Below, piece after piece: positions 52,569 to 63,072 of a stretch of DNA of 64,000 nucleotides. Both the position numbers and the translations under genes were made by a program. Positions within the stretch are counted from its first letter, which is position 1; each line of letters opens with the position of its first letter. The notes beneath the pieces are model-generated. The model saw only the letters and a list, made by a program, of their open reading frames with translations. It did no database searches and had not been told where the DNA came from. The stretch lies in NCBI RefSeq assembly GCF_905171765.1, contig NC_053390.1:512227565-512291564 (forward strand). Reading direction: 5' to 3'. This stretch comes from Bufo bufo (Eukaryota > Chordata > Amphibia > Anura > Bufonidae).

Positions 52569-54308
52569 GAGTCTGTGTATGCTTATGGATATGCCCTATA
52601 GATGGTAAGATCCCGGGGTGAGGACCCGACCCGTCGTGCGGTCCCCACACTGCTGCCCCGGCATAGGATACCCCCGCTTACCTGACCGAAGCACCAGACG
52701 AGCCGCCGCAGCCAATACTCACCCAGCCGAGACGAAAAAGAGCGGGACGTGCAGGAACCAGACGTGAACCGGAAGTACCAGGTACCTGGCCGCACGTCCC
52801 GTCTCCTGCCTGCGTGGGGGTTAATATAGCCAAGGGGCGTGGCCTCTGCCCCTCCCACAAATACAGGCTGCACGGCAGCCTTAACTACTAATCATTTTTG
52901 TTCAGTAGAATTTGATAAAAAGCGATTTTTAAAATATGCAAATTACCTTGCTACCAGCAAGTAGGGCGGCTACTTGCTGGTAGCAGCCGCATCCTCCGAC
53001 CCTAATGACGCCCCCTCCGCATTGTGATTGACAGGGCCAGGGAATGGAATCGTTCTCTGCTGGCCCTGCCTGTTAGCATTCAAAATCTGGTGCATGCGCT
53101 GCGGCCGTACCTATCTTCAATCTGCGCAGGCGCACTGAGAGACGGCCACTCGCTCGGCCGCTCCATCCTCAATGCGCCTGCGCCGATGATGTCACATCTA
53201 CACCCGGTGCAGGCGCATTGAGGAGAGAGCGGCCGCCTCTCAGTGCGCCTGCGCAGATTGAAGATAGGTACGGCCGCAGCGCATGCACCAGATTTTGAAT
53301 GCTAACAGGCAGGGCCAGCAGAGAACGATTCCATTCCCTGGCCCTGTCAATCACAATGCGGAGGGGGCGTCATTAGGGTCGGAGGATGCGGCTGCTACCA
53401 GCAAGTAGCCGCCCTACTTGCTGGTAGCAAGGTAATTTGCATATTTCAAAAATCGCTTTTTATCAAATTCTACTGAACAAAAATGATTATTTAACTTATG
53501 TATGCAGAGATCGCAGTGTAGGGATTATTAGTAAACAAAAAAAAGAAAAACAGTTTAGTGGGCTGACCGAAGCCCTTTAATTCAATCCGAATTTCAGGAA
53601 AACTTCAATTCGCAACAAAAAAAAGTTTTTTTCCTAAAATGGCAGCTACACATGTTACAAAGTGAAAGTAAGAAGCCCAGGAACGCGATATGACCCATAT
53701 TGCCATGCAGCCAGCCAATCAGCATATATCCATCCCTTGTGATGTCACCACCCTATAAAAAGCCTAATTTTGCCTGCTCCCTGCCATTGTACAGTGAAAT
53801 AGGGCCCAGTGGGCCAAGTGCTAGGGACAGAGTTTAACAAAGTTTTAATTGTAGAATCTTGGAAAGGGACAGGGCAGGGAGATAATAGGTACAGTTTTTA
53901 AACCATGTAGGGAGAGCATAGGGAGACTGAAGGGACAGTGTAAGGACAGTCCAGGCTCTGTATAATCGCCCTGTGCATCTTGTTCCACTGCTGTGCCATT
54001 AATTCTTAATATGTTCAGTTATACATAGACTGTGCATCAGACTTAGTCTCAACAGCCAGTCTAATATATAGACGTGTGTGCCTCACCAATACTGATCAAA
54101 TACTGACCAGGTGATAGAGGCCATTAAAGTCCTACATGCAGGACTACTTTTCCATCTGAATAAAGCAGATTTCAGAGGCAAATGGCCAAAACTCATGCAA
54201 ATTGAGCGTGAGGCCTCTATCACATGGTCAATATTTTGCATCAGGATTTGATCACTATTTGGAAGCCAAAATCAGGAGTGGGTCCAAAACACAGAAGACA
54301 TGCAAATA

Positions 54309-55871
54309 CACTGCGTGCAGAATTATTAGGCAAATGAGTATTTTGACCACATCATCCTCTTTATGCATGTTGTCTTACTCCAAGCTGTATAGGCTCGAAA
54401 GCCTACTACCAATTAAGCATATTAGGTGATGTGCATCTCTGTAATGAGAAGGGGTGTGGTCTAATGACATCAACACCCTATATTAGGTGTGCATAATTAT
54501 TAGGCAACTTCCTTTCCTTTGGCAAAATGGGTCAAAAGAAGGACTTGACAGGCTCAGAAAAGTCAAAAATAGTGAGATATCTTGCAGAGGGATGCAGCAC
54601 TCTTAAAATTGCAAAGCTTCTGAAGCGTGATCATCGAACAATCAAGCGTTTCATTCAAAATAGTCAACAGGGTCGCAAGAAGCGTGTGGAAAAACCAAGG
54701 CGCAAAATAACTGCCCATGAACTGAGAAAAGTCAAGCGTGCAGCTGCCAAGATGCCACTTGCCACCAGTTTGGCCATATTTCAGAGCTGCAACATCACTG
54801 GAGTGCCCAAAAGCACAAGGTGTGCAATACTCAGAGACATGGCCAAGGTAAGAAAGGCTGAAAGACGACCACCACCGAACAAGACACACAAGCTGAAACG
54901 TCAAGACTGGGCCAAGAAATATCTCAAGACTGATTTTTCTAAGGTTTTATGGACTGATGAAATGAGAGTGAGTCTTGATGGGCCAGATGGATGGGCCCGT
55001 GCCTGGATTGGTAAAGGGCAGAGAGCTCCAGTCCGACTCAGACGCCAGCAAGGTGGAGGTGGAGTATTGGTTTGGGCTGGTATCATCAAAGATGAGCTTG
55101 TGGGGCCTTTTCGGGTTGAGGATGGAGTCAAGCTCAACTCCCAGTCCTACTGCCAGTTTCTGGAAGACACCTTGTTCAAGCAGTGGTACAGGAAGAAGTC
55201 TGCATCCTTCAAGAAAAACATGATTTTCATGCAGGACAATGCTCCATCACACGCGTCCAAGTACTCCACAGCGTGGCTGGCAAGAAAGGGTATAAAAGAA
55301 GAAAATCTAATGACATGGCCTCCTTGTTTACCTGATCTGAACCCCATTGAGAACCTGTGGTCCATCATCAAATGTGAGATTTACAAGGAGGGAAAACAGT
55401 ACACCTCTCTGAACAGTGTCTGGGAGGCTGTGGTTGCTGCTGCACGCAATGTTGATGGTGAACAGATCAAAACACTGACAGAATCCATGGATGGCAGGCT
55501 TTTGAGTGTCCTTGCAAAGAAAGGTGACTATATTGGTCACTGATTTGTTTTTGTTTTGTTTTTGAATGTCAGAAATGTATATTTGTGAATGTTGAGATAT
55601 TATATTGGCTTCACTGGTAAAAATAAATAATCGAAATGGGTATATATTTGTTTTTTGTTAAGTTGCCTAATAATTATGCACAGTAATAGTCACCTGCACA
55701 CACAGATATCCCCCTAAAATAGCTAAAACTAAAAACAAACTAAAAACTACTTCCAAAAATATTCAGCTTAGATATTAATGAGTTTTTTGGGTTCATTGAG
55801 AACATGGTTGTTGTTCAATAATAAAATTAATCCTCAAAAATACAACTTGCCTAATAATTCTGCACTCCCTG
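54309..55871 (+). mobile_element. Tc1-like TRT (DD37E) element, copy 2, complete
   Basis: TA duplications at 54307-54308 and 55872-55873. The left end is cactgcgtgcagaattatta; the right end is the inverse of cagggagtgcagaattatta, so the outermost bases of the two ends differ, as in copy 1. Length is 1563 bp with one intact transposase. Internal sub-terminal repeats of cctaataattatgcac type occur at about 54490 and 55665, giving two binding-site-like repeats per end. Confidence 0.95.
54527..55543 (+). CDS. Tc1/mariner transposase, DD37E (TRT) type
   Basis: Full-length 338-aa enzyme for cut-and-paste transposition at TA. It is laid out like the copy at 5892-6908: helix-turn-helix 1 near residues 10-45, basic linker GRKKRVEKPRRK, helix-turn-helix 2 to about 115. 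Catalytic D144 (LWTDEM), D237 (MQDNAPSH) and E275 (LNPIENLW) give DD37E spacing. It starts 218 bp inside the left end, after the sub-terminal repeat, with a clear ATG in gcaaaATGGG context. Against copy 1 it has ten substitutions. One, PPCLPD instead of PPCSPD just before the glutamate, changes a serine that is usual in Tc1 enzymes and may reduce activity. No stops or frameshifts. Both ends and TSDs are preserved, so this is the better candidate for a mobile copy. Confidence 0.94.
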   Translation: MGQKKDLTGSEKSKIVRYLAEGCSTLKIAKLLKRDHRTIKRFIQNSQQGRKKRVEKPRRKITAHELRKVKRAAAKMPLATSLAIFQSCNITGVPKSTRCAILRDMAKVRKAERRPPPNKTHKLKRQDWAKKYLKTDFSKVLWTDEMRVSLDGPDGWARAWIGKGQRAPVRLRRQQGGGGVLVWAGIIKDELVGPFRVEDGVKLNSQSYCQFLEDTLFKQWYRKKSASFKKNMIFMQDNAPSHASKYSTAWLARKGIKEENLMTWPPCLPDLNPIENLWSIIKCEIYKEGKQYTSLNSVWEAVVAAARNVDGEQIKTLTESMDGRLLSVLAKKGDYIGH

Positions 55872-55873
55872 TA

Positions 55874-57107
55874 TGTCCATCACATGTTATCTTTGTTTTG
55901 GACCTACTTCTGTTTATGCCTTACCAATACTGACCAAATACTGATGGTTTGCGTATGCTCAAACAGGATCTGCTTTTTTTGGCCTGTTCTTCTGACAGAT
56001 CAGAAGAACGGAAAAATAAACAGTAAAGTGAACACAGCCTTACTGCTGACACTCTCCTCACTGTCATGGGGCCACTCCTTTAATTTTGGGCCACTGCACG
56101 GTTAAGTCCACGGCGATAGATTAGACCTGTATGCTAACATTGACCTGTAAGGCAGAGTTCCCTCTTTTGTTATTTGGTGAGTTATTTCCATCACTTATTG
56201 TGATGTAAATTCAGGAGCCAAGCCTACTCTCTGTTCTGTGGGTTTGACCTGCACCTCCTTTGGGCTGACAATTACTGACCAAATAAGTGAAGTGTGAACT
56301 AAGGCTAATAGTGACGTACAGTCATTGCACATCTAACAGAAGGAAATGCATGTGTTTGCACTGCCATTAGATAGATTAAAAGAACATTTTTTTTTCTCTA
56401 CTACTTTAATGGCGCTGCCTCCATGTCCCTATCCTGTTACACTAAAGAGTAACTGGGAGACCATTATTTAGTTTTTTGCTTTACTAAAGGATGCTGTATG
56501 TTTTTTTTGGTTTGTTTGTTTGGCTAGGGTTTACTGTGGCTAGGAATGTTGGTGGCCTGCACCATGATGTGCACGGCCATACGTATATGTGACCTTCAGA
56601 CACACAGTAACTGTTTTGCTACTAGAAAGGACTAGCTATGCATGTTGCTGCACTGTGATCTACACCAGGATACATTCATCCTAAAGTTTAACTGCAGGCC
56701 GGGGTAGACCTGAATTAATGCGCTTCATTACAAATTAATTTGGATCGAAGCAATTTTGGGAAAAATTCAGCGAAGCGACCAAATATATCAAATAAATCTC
56801 TAGCTACAACCTTCTTTATTCCCTTCTACATGCAGCAATATCCTATTGTGTGCATTTTAATTATGTTTATATATTCTATGGATTCAGGGCAAGTTTACAC
56901 TTTAGTTATTTGGTCAGTTATTTCTATCATTATTGTGAGCCAAAACCAGGTGTGGGTCTAAAACACAGAACAGATGCAAATCTTTCCATTATACCTTATT
57001 TTTGAGTAGGCTTCACTACTGGTTACACAATCATACAATCATGCTTAGAAATTTGTGTGTAGAAAATCATATATATGACCTAATCATGTGCAAGATATGC
57101 AAATATG
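55874..57107. other. No gene recognised
   Basis: AT-rich DNA; frames of 73 aa at most. 56700-56800 contains short inverted gaagcaatt and agcgaagcgacc motifs recalling the hAT MITE families, but no end is clear. Confidence 0.45.
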
Positions 57108-57715
57108 CTGTATAACAGTGATGCCCAACCTACGGCCCGCCGGCCAAATGCGGCCCGCGAAGCCGTGTCATGCTGCCCGCGCAGTGCCCTGACTTTATCA
57201 GCGCAGGGTGCTCTGCGAACGGCACAGGCAGCAAAGCGATGCTGCCTGTGCCTGCAATCTCCCCGCCCAGCCCCGCCTCCTAGCTAATTTATTCACTGCA
57301 CTTGCCTCTGTGAAATTGAAGAGAAGCGCCAAAATCTCGCACAGGCGCACTGGCAGAGGCATCGAAGTGCGCATGCACCGTCTTCCTGGCCTCTGCCAGT
57401 GCCCCCTCACAGTAATAATGCCAAGATATGTGCCCTCTTCATAGACTTAATGCTCCCACACAGGGCCGGCCTTAGGTGTTCAGGCGCCCTGTGCGAGCTA
57501 ACCTTGTGGCGCCCCCCCCCCCAAAAAAAAAAAAAAAACAATGATTGTTGCTGGCATCATGGCATAGGCTGGCTGACTATCCAACCAAGTGATTACCAGC
57601 CCGCACACCCCAAAGGCCGGTGTAATGTTATACTTCCCTACTTCGTGAGATTTCCCTACCCTCGTCACTTCCAGTCGCACCGGACATGACGTGATGAGGT
57701 GTGCAGCGCCGCGCA

Positions 57716-58117
57716 GGCGCACAACGACAGGTTAGGGAAGTTTCACAGCAGAGTGCGCATGCGCCAGGAGCCTCGCCGGCGGTTAGGGTAGGGAAAAACT
57801 ATGGGCCAATGCGCAGGCGCAGTGATCGGATGGATGTTCTCAGCTGAACACCGGCCGACACTGCGCATGCACTGGGAGCCTCACCAGCGGTTAGGGAAGG
57901 GAAAAATTACGTACGGGCCAGTGCTTTTTCCCTACCCTAACCGCTGGTGAGGCTCCCAGCGCATGCGCAGTGTCGGCCGGTGTCCAGCTGAGAACATCCA
58001 TCCGATCACCGCACCTGTGCACTGGCCCATAATTTTTCCCTACCCTAACCGCCGGCGAGGCTCCCAGCGCATGCGCACTCTGCTGTGAAATTTCCCTAAC
58101 CCGTCGTTGTGCGCAGT
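57716..58117. repeat. Hairpin 1 in nested hAT-type element
   Basis: Arms pair from gcgcacaacgacaggttag to the inverse near 58100. ccctaaccgctggtgaggct and agcctcaccagcggttaggg lie at the tip. There are a few mismatches. Confidence 0.85.
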
Positions 58118-58660
58118 GCGCCCCCCCAATATAATAAACATTGGCGCAGTGCGCCCCCCCAATATAATAAACATTGGTGGCGCAGTGCGCCCCCCCCAAC
58201 ACCCCAGTATAATAAACATTGGTGGCGCAGTGCGCCCCCCCAACACCCCAATATAATAAACATTGGTGGCGCAGTGCGCCCCCCCAATATAATAAACATT
58301 GGTGGCGCAGTGCGCCCCCCCAACACCCCAGTATAATAAACATTGGTGGCGCAGTGCGCCCCCCCCAATATAATAAACATTGGTGGCGCAGTGCGCCCCC
58401 CCCAACACCCCAGTATAATAAACATTGGTGGCGCAGTGCGCCCCCCCAACACCCCAATATAATAAACATTGGTGGCGCAGTGCGCCCCCCCCAACACCCC
58501 AATATAATAAACATTGGTGGCGCAGTGCGCCCCCCCCAACACCCCAGTATAATAAACATTGGTGGCGCAGTGCGCCCCCCCAACACCCCAGTATAATAAA
58601 CATTGGTGGCGCAGTGCGCCCCCCCTCAATATAATAAACATTGGTGGCGCAGTGGGCAGT
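58118..58660. repeat. ~45-bp minisatellite (aataaacattggtggcgcag)
   Basis: About twelve units of aataaacattggtggcgcag plus tgcgccccccc. They alternate with or without caacacccca/gtat, giving a short and a long unit. Long frames on both strands follow from the absence of stops in the unit. Confidence 0.94.
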
Positions 58661-58920
58661 GCCAATGAGGGTTAAAAAATAATTAACTCACCTCCTCCAA
58701 TTGATCGTCTTCTGTTCTTTCTTCATGACCTGTCAAAGGACCTGTGGTGACATCACATAATACATCACATGATCCATCACCATGGTAATGGGTCATGTGA
58801 TGAGCTCAGTGACGTCACCACAGGTCCTGAAGAAAACAGGAGACCGGCAGCTATGCGATCAACTGGAGGAGGTGAGTTAATTTTTTTAATTATTTTTTAA
58901 CCCTCACTGGCACTTCCCAC
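58655..58920. repeat. Hairpin 2 in nested hAT-type element
   Basis: Arms ctcacctcctccaattgatc and gatcaactggaggaggtgag with further pairing; cctgtggtgacatcac pairs with gtgacgtcaccacagg. Confidence 0.85.
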
Positions 58921-59040
58921 TGTGCCACCAATGTTTCTTATACTGGGGTGTTGGGGGGGGGGGGGGGCGCACTGTGCCACCGTTTCTTATACTGGGGTGT
59001 TGGGGGGGGGGTGTCGCACTGTGCCACCAACGTTTCTTAT

Positions 59041-59233
59041 ACAAATACAGGAGGCGGGTGCTGGAATCAAATAGCCGGCACCCGACCTTTGTGACAGGGA
59101 GCTGCGATCAGCAGCAGTTAACCCCTCAGGTACCGCACCTGAAGGGTTAACTCAACTGCAGCTGATCGCAGCTCCCTGTCACAGAGGTCGGGTGCCGGCT
59201 ATTTGATTCCAGCACCCGCCTCCTGTATTTGTA
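59041..59233. repeat. Hairpin 3 in nested hAT-type element
   Basis: Near-perfect arms: acaaatacaggaggcgggtg and cacccgcctcctgtatttgt; the tip is near ggtaccgcacc. Confidence 0.9.
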
Positions 59234-59625
59234 TTGCAGGTCAGTTATCTTCATTGGTGGCGCAGTGGTCACAGCCCCTCCCCTCCTCCTCCCGTCTCTC
59301 TTCTTATTGGCAGCGGCGGGGGCAGCAGGCAGGTCAGACACAGGGGAGGAGGAACGAATCAGGTCAGACAGGGGAGGGGGAGATGGAGGGGGCGCCCCGA
59401 GGGAGAACACAAGTTCAGCCTCGCCTGCCGCATATTACATTGCGAGCTGTCGGCCGCCCAGCGCCACCACGCCACACCCCAAAGGCCGGCCCTGCTCACA
59501 CATGCCCCCTCACAGTAGTTATGCCCAGATATGTGCCCCCTCACAGTAATAATGCCAAGATACAGTACAGACCAAAAGTTTGGACACACCTTCTCATTCA
59601 AAGAGTTTTCTTTATTTTCATGACT

Positions 59626-60823
59626 TAAGTGGGTAAGTAACTGGCTCAATGATAGAAAACAGAGGGTGGTTATTAACGGTAAATACTCAGATTGGGTCAC
59701 TGTCACTAGTGGAGTACCTCAGGGGTCAGTATTGGGCCCTATTCTCTTTAATATATTTATTAATGATCTTGTAGAAGGCTTGCATAGTAAAATATCAATT
59801 TTCGCAGATGACACTAAACTGTGTAAAGTAATTAACACTGAAGAGGACAGTATACTACTACAGAGGGATCTGGATAGATTGGAGGCTTGGGCAGATAAGT
59901 GGCAGATGAGGTTTAACACTGACAAATGTAAAGTTATGCACATGGGAAGGAATAATGCAAGTCACCCGTACATACTAAATGGTAAAACACTCGGTAACAC
60001 TGACATGGAAAAGGATCTAGGAATTTTAATAAACAGCAAACTAAGCTGCAAAAAACAGTGTCAGGCAGCTGCTGCCAAGGCCAATAAGATAATGAGTTGC
60101 ATCAAAAGGGGCATAGATGCCCTGATGAGAACATATTCCTACTACTTTACAAATCATTAGTCAGACCACACATGGAGTACTGTGTACAATTCTGGGCTCC
60201 TGTGAACAAGGCAGACATAGCAGAGCTGGAGAGGGTCCAGAGGAGGGCAACTAAAGTAATAACTGGAATGGGGCAACTACAGTACCCTGAAAGATTATCA
60301 AAATTAGGGTTATTCACGTTAGAAAAAAGACGAATGAGGGGAGATCTAATTACTATGTATAAATATATCAGGGGTCATTACAGAGATCTATCCCATCATC
60401 TATTTATCCCCAGGACTGTGACTGTGACGAGGGGACATCCTCTGCGTTTGGAGGAAAGAAGGTTTGTACACAAACATAGAAAAGGATTCTTTACGGTAAG
60501 AGCAGTGAGACTATGGAACTCTCTGCCTGAGAAGGTGGTGATGGTGAGTACAATAAAGGAATTCAAGAGGGGCCTGGATGTGCTTCTGGAGCGTAATAAT
60601 ATTACAGGCTATAGCTACTAGAGAGGGGTCGTTGATCCAGGGAGTTATTCTGATTGCCTGATTGGAGTCGGGAAGGAATTTTTTATTCCCCTAAAGTGAG
60701 GAAAATTGGCTTCTACCTCACAGGGTTTTTTTGCCTTCCTCTGGATCAACTTGCAGGATAACATGCCGAACTGGATGGACAAATGTCTTTTTTCGGCCTT
60801 ATGTACTATGTTATGTACTATGG
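59626..60823 (+). mobile_element. LINE 3' part (CR1/Rex-like)
   Basis: It begins inside ORF2 and ends with a 3' UTR (cctgattggagtcgggaagg, ggatggacaaatgtcttttt) and a short (atgttatgtact) repeat. It lies in the left arm of the Tc1 element. The arm's bases between tcatgact and gaggcatcaaaac, readable from the right arm, are partly missing at the junction. Confidence 0.8.
59627..60621 (+). pseudogene. LINE reverse transcriptase C-terminal part
   Basis: Truncated ORF2. It starts in KWVSNWLNDRKQRV and continues with the RT core SGVPQGSVLGPILFN and the catalytic box FADDTKL. The thumb-like region WQMRFNTDKCKVMHMG follows. One frame change occurs near 60120, where the reading moves from frame 59666-60160 to frame 60097-60621. 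The latter continues YKSLVRPHMEYCVQFW, QRRATKVITGM, LEKRRMRGDL and the terminal VRLWNSLPEKV...FKRGLDVLLE. The order and wording match CR1/Rex1-type (Jockey superfamily) LINEs of vertebrates; clade assignment is tentative. Endonuclease and RT fingers are missing by 5' truncation, so no activity is expected. Confidence 0.82.
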
Positions 60824-60879
60824 AGGCATCAAAACTATGAATTAACACATGTGGAATTATATACATAACAAACAAGTGT

Positions 60880-61170
60880 GAAACAACTGAAAATATGTAA
60901 TATTCTAGGTTCTTCAAAGTAGCCACCTTTTGCTTTGATTACTGCTTTGCACACTCTTGGCATTCTCTTGATGAGCTTCAAGAGGTAGTCCCCTGAAATG
61001 GTCTTCCAACAGTCTTGAAGGAGTTCCCAGAGATGCTTAGCACTTGTTGGCCCTTTTGCCTTAACTCTGCGGTCCAGCTCACCCCAAACCATCTCGATTG
61101 GGTTCAGGTCCGGTGACTGTGGAGGCCAGGTCATCTGGCGCAGCACCCCATCACTCTCCTTCATGGTCAA
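60880..61170 (-). pseudogene. Tc1 transposase C-terminal fragment
   Basis: On the minus strand the frame reads LRQMTWPPQSPDLNPIEMVW, holding the last catalytic glutamate, and continues GELDRRVKAKG to KAVIKAKGGYFEEP. Only the C-terminal ~100 residues remain; the first two aspartates are absent. Part of the same sequence appears inverted at 61433-61530 in the other arm. Confidence 0.82.
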
Positions 61171-62281
61171 ATAGCCCTTACTTTCAAAGTTTTCCCAATT
61201 TTTCGGCTGACTGACTGACCTTAATTTCTTAAAGTAATGATGGCCACTCGTTTTTCTTTACTTAGCTGCTTTTTTCTTGCCATAATACAAATTCTAACAG
61301 TCTATTCAGCAGGACTATCAGCTGTGTATCCACCTGACTTCTCCTTAACGCAACTGATGGTCCCAACCCCATTTATAAGGCAAGAAATCCCACTTATTAA
61401 ACCTGACAGGGCACACCTGTGAAGTGAAAACCATTTCAGGGGACTACCTCTTGAAGCTCATCAAGAGAATGCCAAAAGTGTGCAAAGCAGTAATCAAAGC
61501 AAAAGGTGGCTACTTTGAAGAACCTAGAATATGACATATTTTCAGTTGTTTCACACTTGTTTGTTATGTATATAATTCCACATGTGTTAATTCATAGTTT
61601 TGATGCCTTCAGTGTGAATCTACAATTTTCATAGTCATGAAAATAAAGAAAACTCAAACTTTTGGTCTGTACTGTATGTGCCCTCTTCACAGATGTAATG
61701 CTCACACATGCCCACTCACAGTAGTTATGCCCATATATGTGCCCCCTCACAGTAATTATGCCCAGATATGTGCCCTCTTCACAGTAGTTATGCCCTGATA
61801 TGTGCCCTCCTAACAGTAGTTATGCCCTGATATGTGCTCTCCTCACAGTAGTTATGCCCTGATATGTGCCCTCCTCACAGTAGTTTTGCCCATATATGTG
61901 CCCCCTCACAGTAGTTATGCCAGATATGTGCCCTCTTCACAGTAGTAATGCTCACTCGTGCCCCCTCACAGTAGTTATGCCCTGATATGTACCCTCCTCA
62001 CAGCTCACAGTAGTTATGCCCTGATATGTGCCCTCCTCACAGTAGTTATACCCTGATATGTGCGCTCCTCACAGTAGTTATACCCTGATATGTGCCCCCT
62101 CACAGTAGTTATGCCAGATATGTGCCCTCTTCTCAGTAGTAATGCTCACACGTGCCCCCTCACAGCGTTTGCATTTCTTTCTGGCAAAGCTACCTGGTTC
62201 CGGCCCGCAAAATTTATACCAAGTCTAGTGCGGCCTTCAGACGAAAAAATGGTTGGGCACCACTGCTGTATAACCATAATG

Positions 62282-62803
62282 TGTCATGGCGCGGTGTGTG
62301 TAGTAAACTCCACACCGAACAAAGGACGGAAGGTAAAATGTACTGGGCCTAGAAACTAAGGAAAGGGGAAAGGTCACCACTAGTGAATCCCTAGACCAAG
62401 CCCTGACTACTATTAGTATGAACAGACCTCGATGGTAGGAATGTTCATACAACAGAACCTAGAACCCTATCTGACCCTAAAGGGCCATGGAAATAGTGTC
62501 AGGACAAAAGATGACCTGTTCCTTCCCAGCTGAAGGAACAGGAGACTTCCTCTGACCTGATACCAAAAGATAGGGGATTACAACAAACTAGAAAATAGGA
62601 AAAGACACTTAACTCCAAAGTAGGCGGACGACCAGACTAAATAGAGGAGTTGGAATGACCACTTAAAATACACCAGAGACAAAAGGTGTGGTCATAACCA
62701 GCAACAACACAGAAACAAGTGAAACTAAAGAGGCTGTCAGATCACATCACAAGCAGCCAGTCTCTTAGATCTTCTGACCCCTGTCACGAGAGAGACTGTG
62801 ACA
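62282..62803 (-). repeat. Solo gypsy LTR with 5-bp TSD
   Basis: taatg flanks both sides (62277-62281 and 62804-62808). Read on the minus strand it starts TGTCACAGTC and ends CCATGACA. It shares agagactggctgc-, ccacacctttt- and ggtgacctttccc-type segments with the LTR at 22412-23626. No internal domain follows, so it results from LTR-LTR recombination. Confidence 0.82.
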
Positions 62804-63072
62804 TAATGGCTGTGTACACTTTTTGTTCAATGCTTTTTAGCTCTATGTACTTTATTATATTTGTTTTGTTTATGTTTTTACAGTTTGATAAAGGTCTAAT
62901 GACCAAAACATCACATGAATGTAGGCACTCTTTAATAAAAGCACTTTTGATTGGATCATTAACGAGTATCAGTTAAAGAGTTTTTCCTGTTTCTGTGGGA
63001 ACCCTATTCCGAGCACTACGTGCAGTACAATGTGATTAGTAACTGGATTAGGGGGCTGTATCAAAAGATTAA

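Larger units (their letters stand above)
49254..52880. mobile_element. 3.6-kb insertion of unknown class
   Basis: It splits the left arm of the palindromic element. Flanking octamers ttaaatac (49246-49253) and ttaactac (52881-52888) differ at one base, which suggests an 8-bp TSD. It contains a tandem array, a microsatellite, a T25 tract and two short perfect palindromes. No domain-bearing ORF was found. The ends are not obviously inverted, so the limits are tentative. Confidence 0.45.
49165..53576. mobile_element. Kolobok-type palindromic element, TTAA-flanked
   Basis: TTAA on both sides (49161-49164 and 53577-53580). The ends agggcttctgtcagcccact and gtgggctgaccgaagccct are inverted. The outer arm (about 85 bp) continues on the right as a long palindrome, 52889-53495, whose arms of ~270 bp hold tgctaccagcaagtag. 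Another element (49254-52880) splits the left arm. No ORF for a transposase. Confidence 0.75.
49131..54060. mobile_element. hAT-type MITE interrupted by a 4.4-kb element
   Basis: The left end tagtgttcagcgaattgaag is at 49131. The sequence stops at TTAA 49161 and resumes after 53580 with ttcaatccgaatttcagg. Downstream text (ccaatcagcatatatccatc, gatgtcaccaccctataaaa) is typical of this repeat's interior. The right terminus was not located, so the end is approximate. Confidence 0.5.
57461..59494. mobile_element. Non-autonomous hAT-type element of hairpins
   Basis: Flanking octamers ctcccaca (57453-57460) and ctcacaca (59495-59502) differ at one base. The ends cagggccggccttag and aaggccggccctg are inverted. 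Inside, in order: a hairpin (57716-58117, arms ~195 bp), a ~45-bp minisatellite (58118-58660), a second hairpin (58655-58920) and a third (59041-59233). No transposase. Frames of 90-231 aa are repeat translations. Confidence 0.82.
59563..61674. mobile_element. Tc1-like element with LINE inserted
   Basis: TA duplications (59561-59562 and 61675-61676). The ends cagtacagaccaaaagtttg and caaacttttggtctgtactg are inverted; this is a widespread Tc1-type terminus. The left and right ~240-bp portions (60835-61010 and 61433-61600) are inverted copies that include transposase C-terminal sequence. The copy is therefore a non-autonomous fold-back. A LINE (59626-60823) interrupts the left arm. Confidence 0.85.
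57390..62160. repeat. ~34-bp tandem array, interrupted twice
   Basis: Units such as gccctcctcacagtagttat plus gccctgatatgt are found at 57390-57452, 59503-59560 and 61677-62160. The three blocks were one array before two insertions. Confidence 0.85.
57116..62265. mobile_element. hAT-type element with perfect TSD, host of a nest
   Basis: TSD ctgtataa (57108-57115 and 62266-62273). Termini cagtgatgcccaacct and atggttgggcaccactg are inverted. Its own body is about 1 kb. It carries an array of gtagttatgccctgatatgt units and a GC-rich left region (cggcccgccggccaaatgcg). It lacks a transposase. Two elements have inserted in the array: 57461-59494 and 59563-61674. Confidence 0.87.

Noticed and set aside
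52227..52873. GC-rich stretch with several 60-100-aa frames on both strands, like a CpG-island first exon
   Set aside because: No splice-site-supported coding stretch, no domain, and it lies within a transposed 3.6-kb segment with palindromes.
54563..54904. 113-aa minus-strand frame opposite the TRT transposase (also 6531-6872)
   Set aside because: Antisense shadow of a conserved transposase; it appears in both copies only because the sense gene does.
57891..58665. Three overlapping frames of 187-231 aa on the minus strand
   Set aside because: They read the ~45-bp minisatellite and adjoining hairpin; not protein-like.
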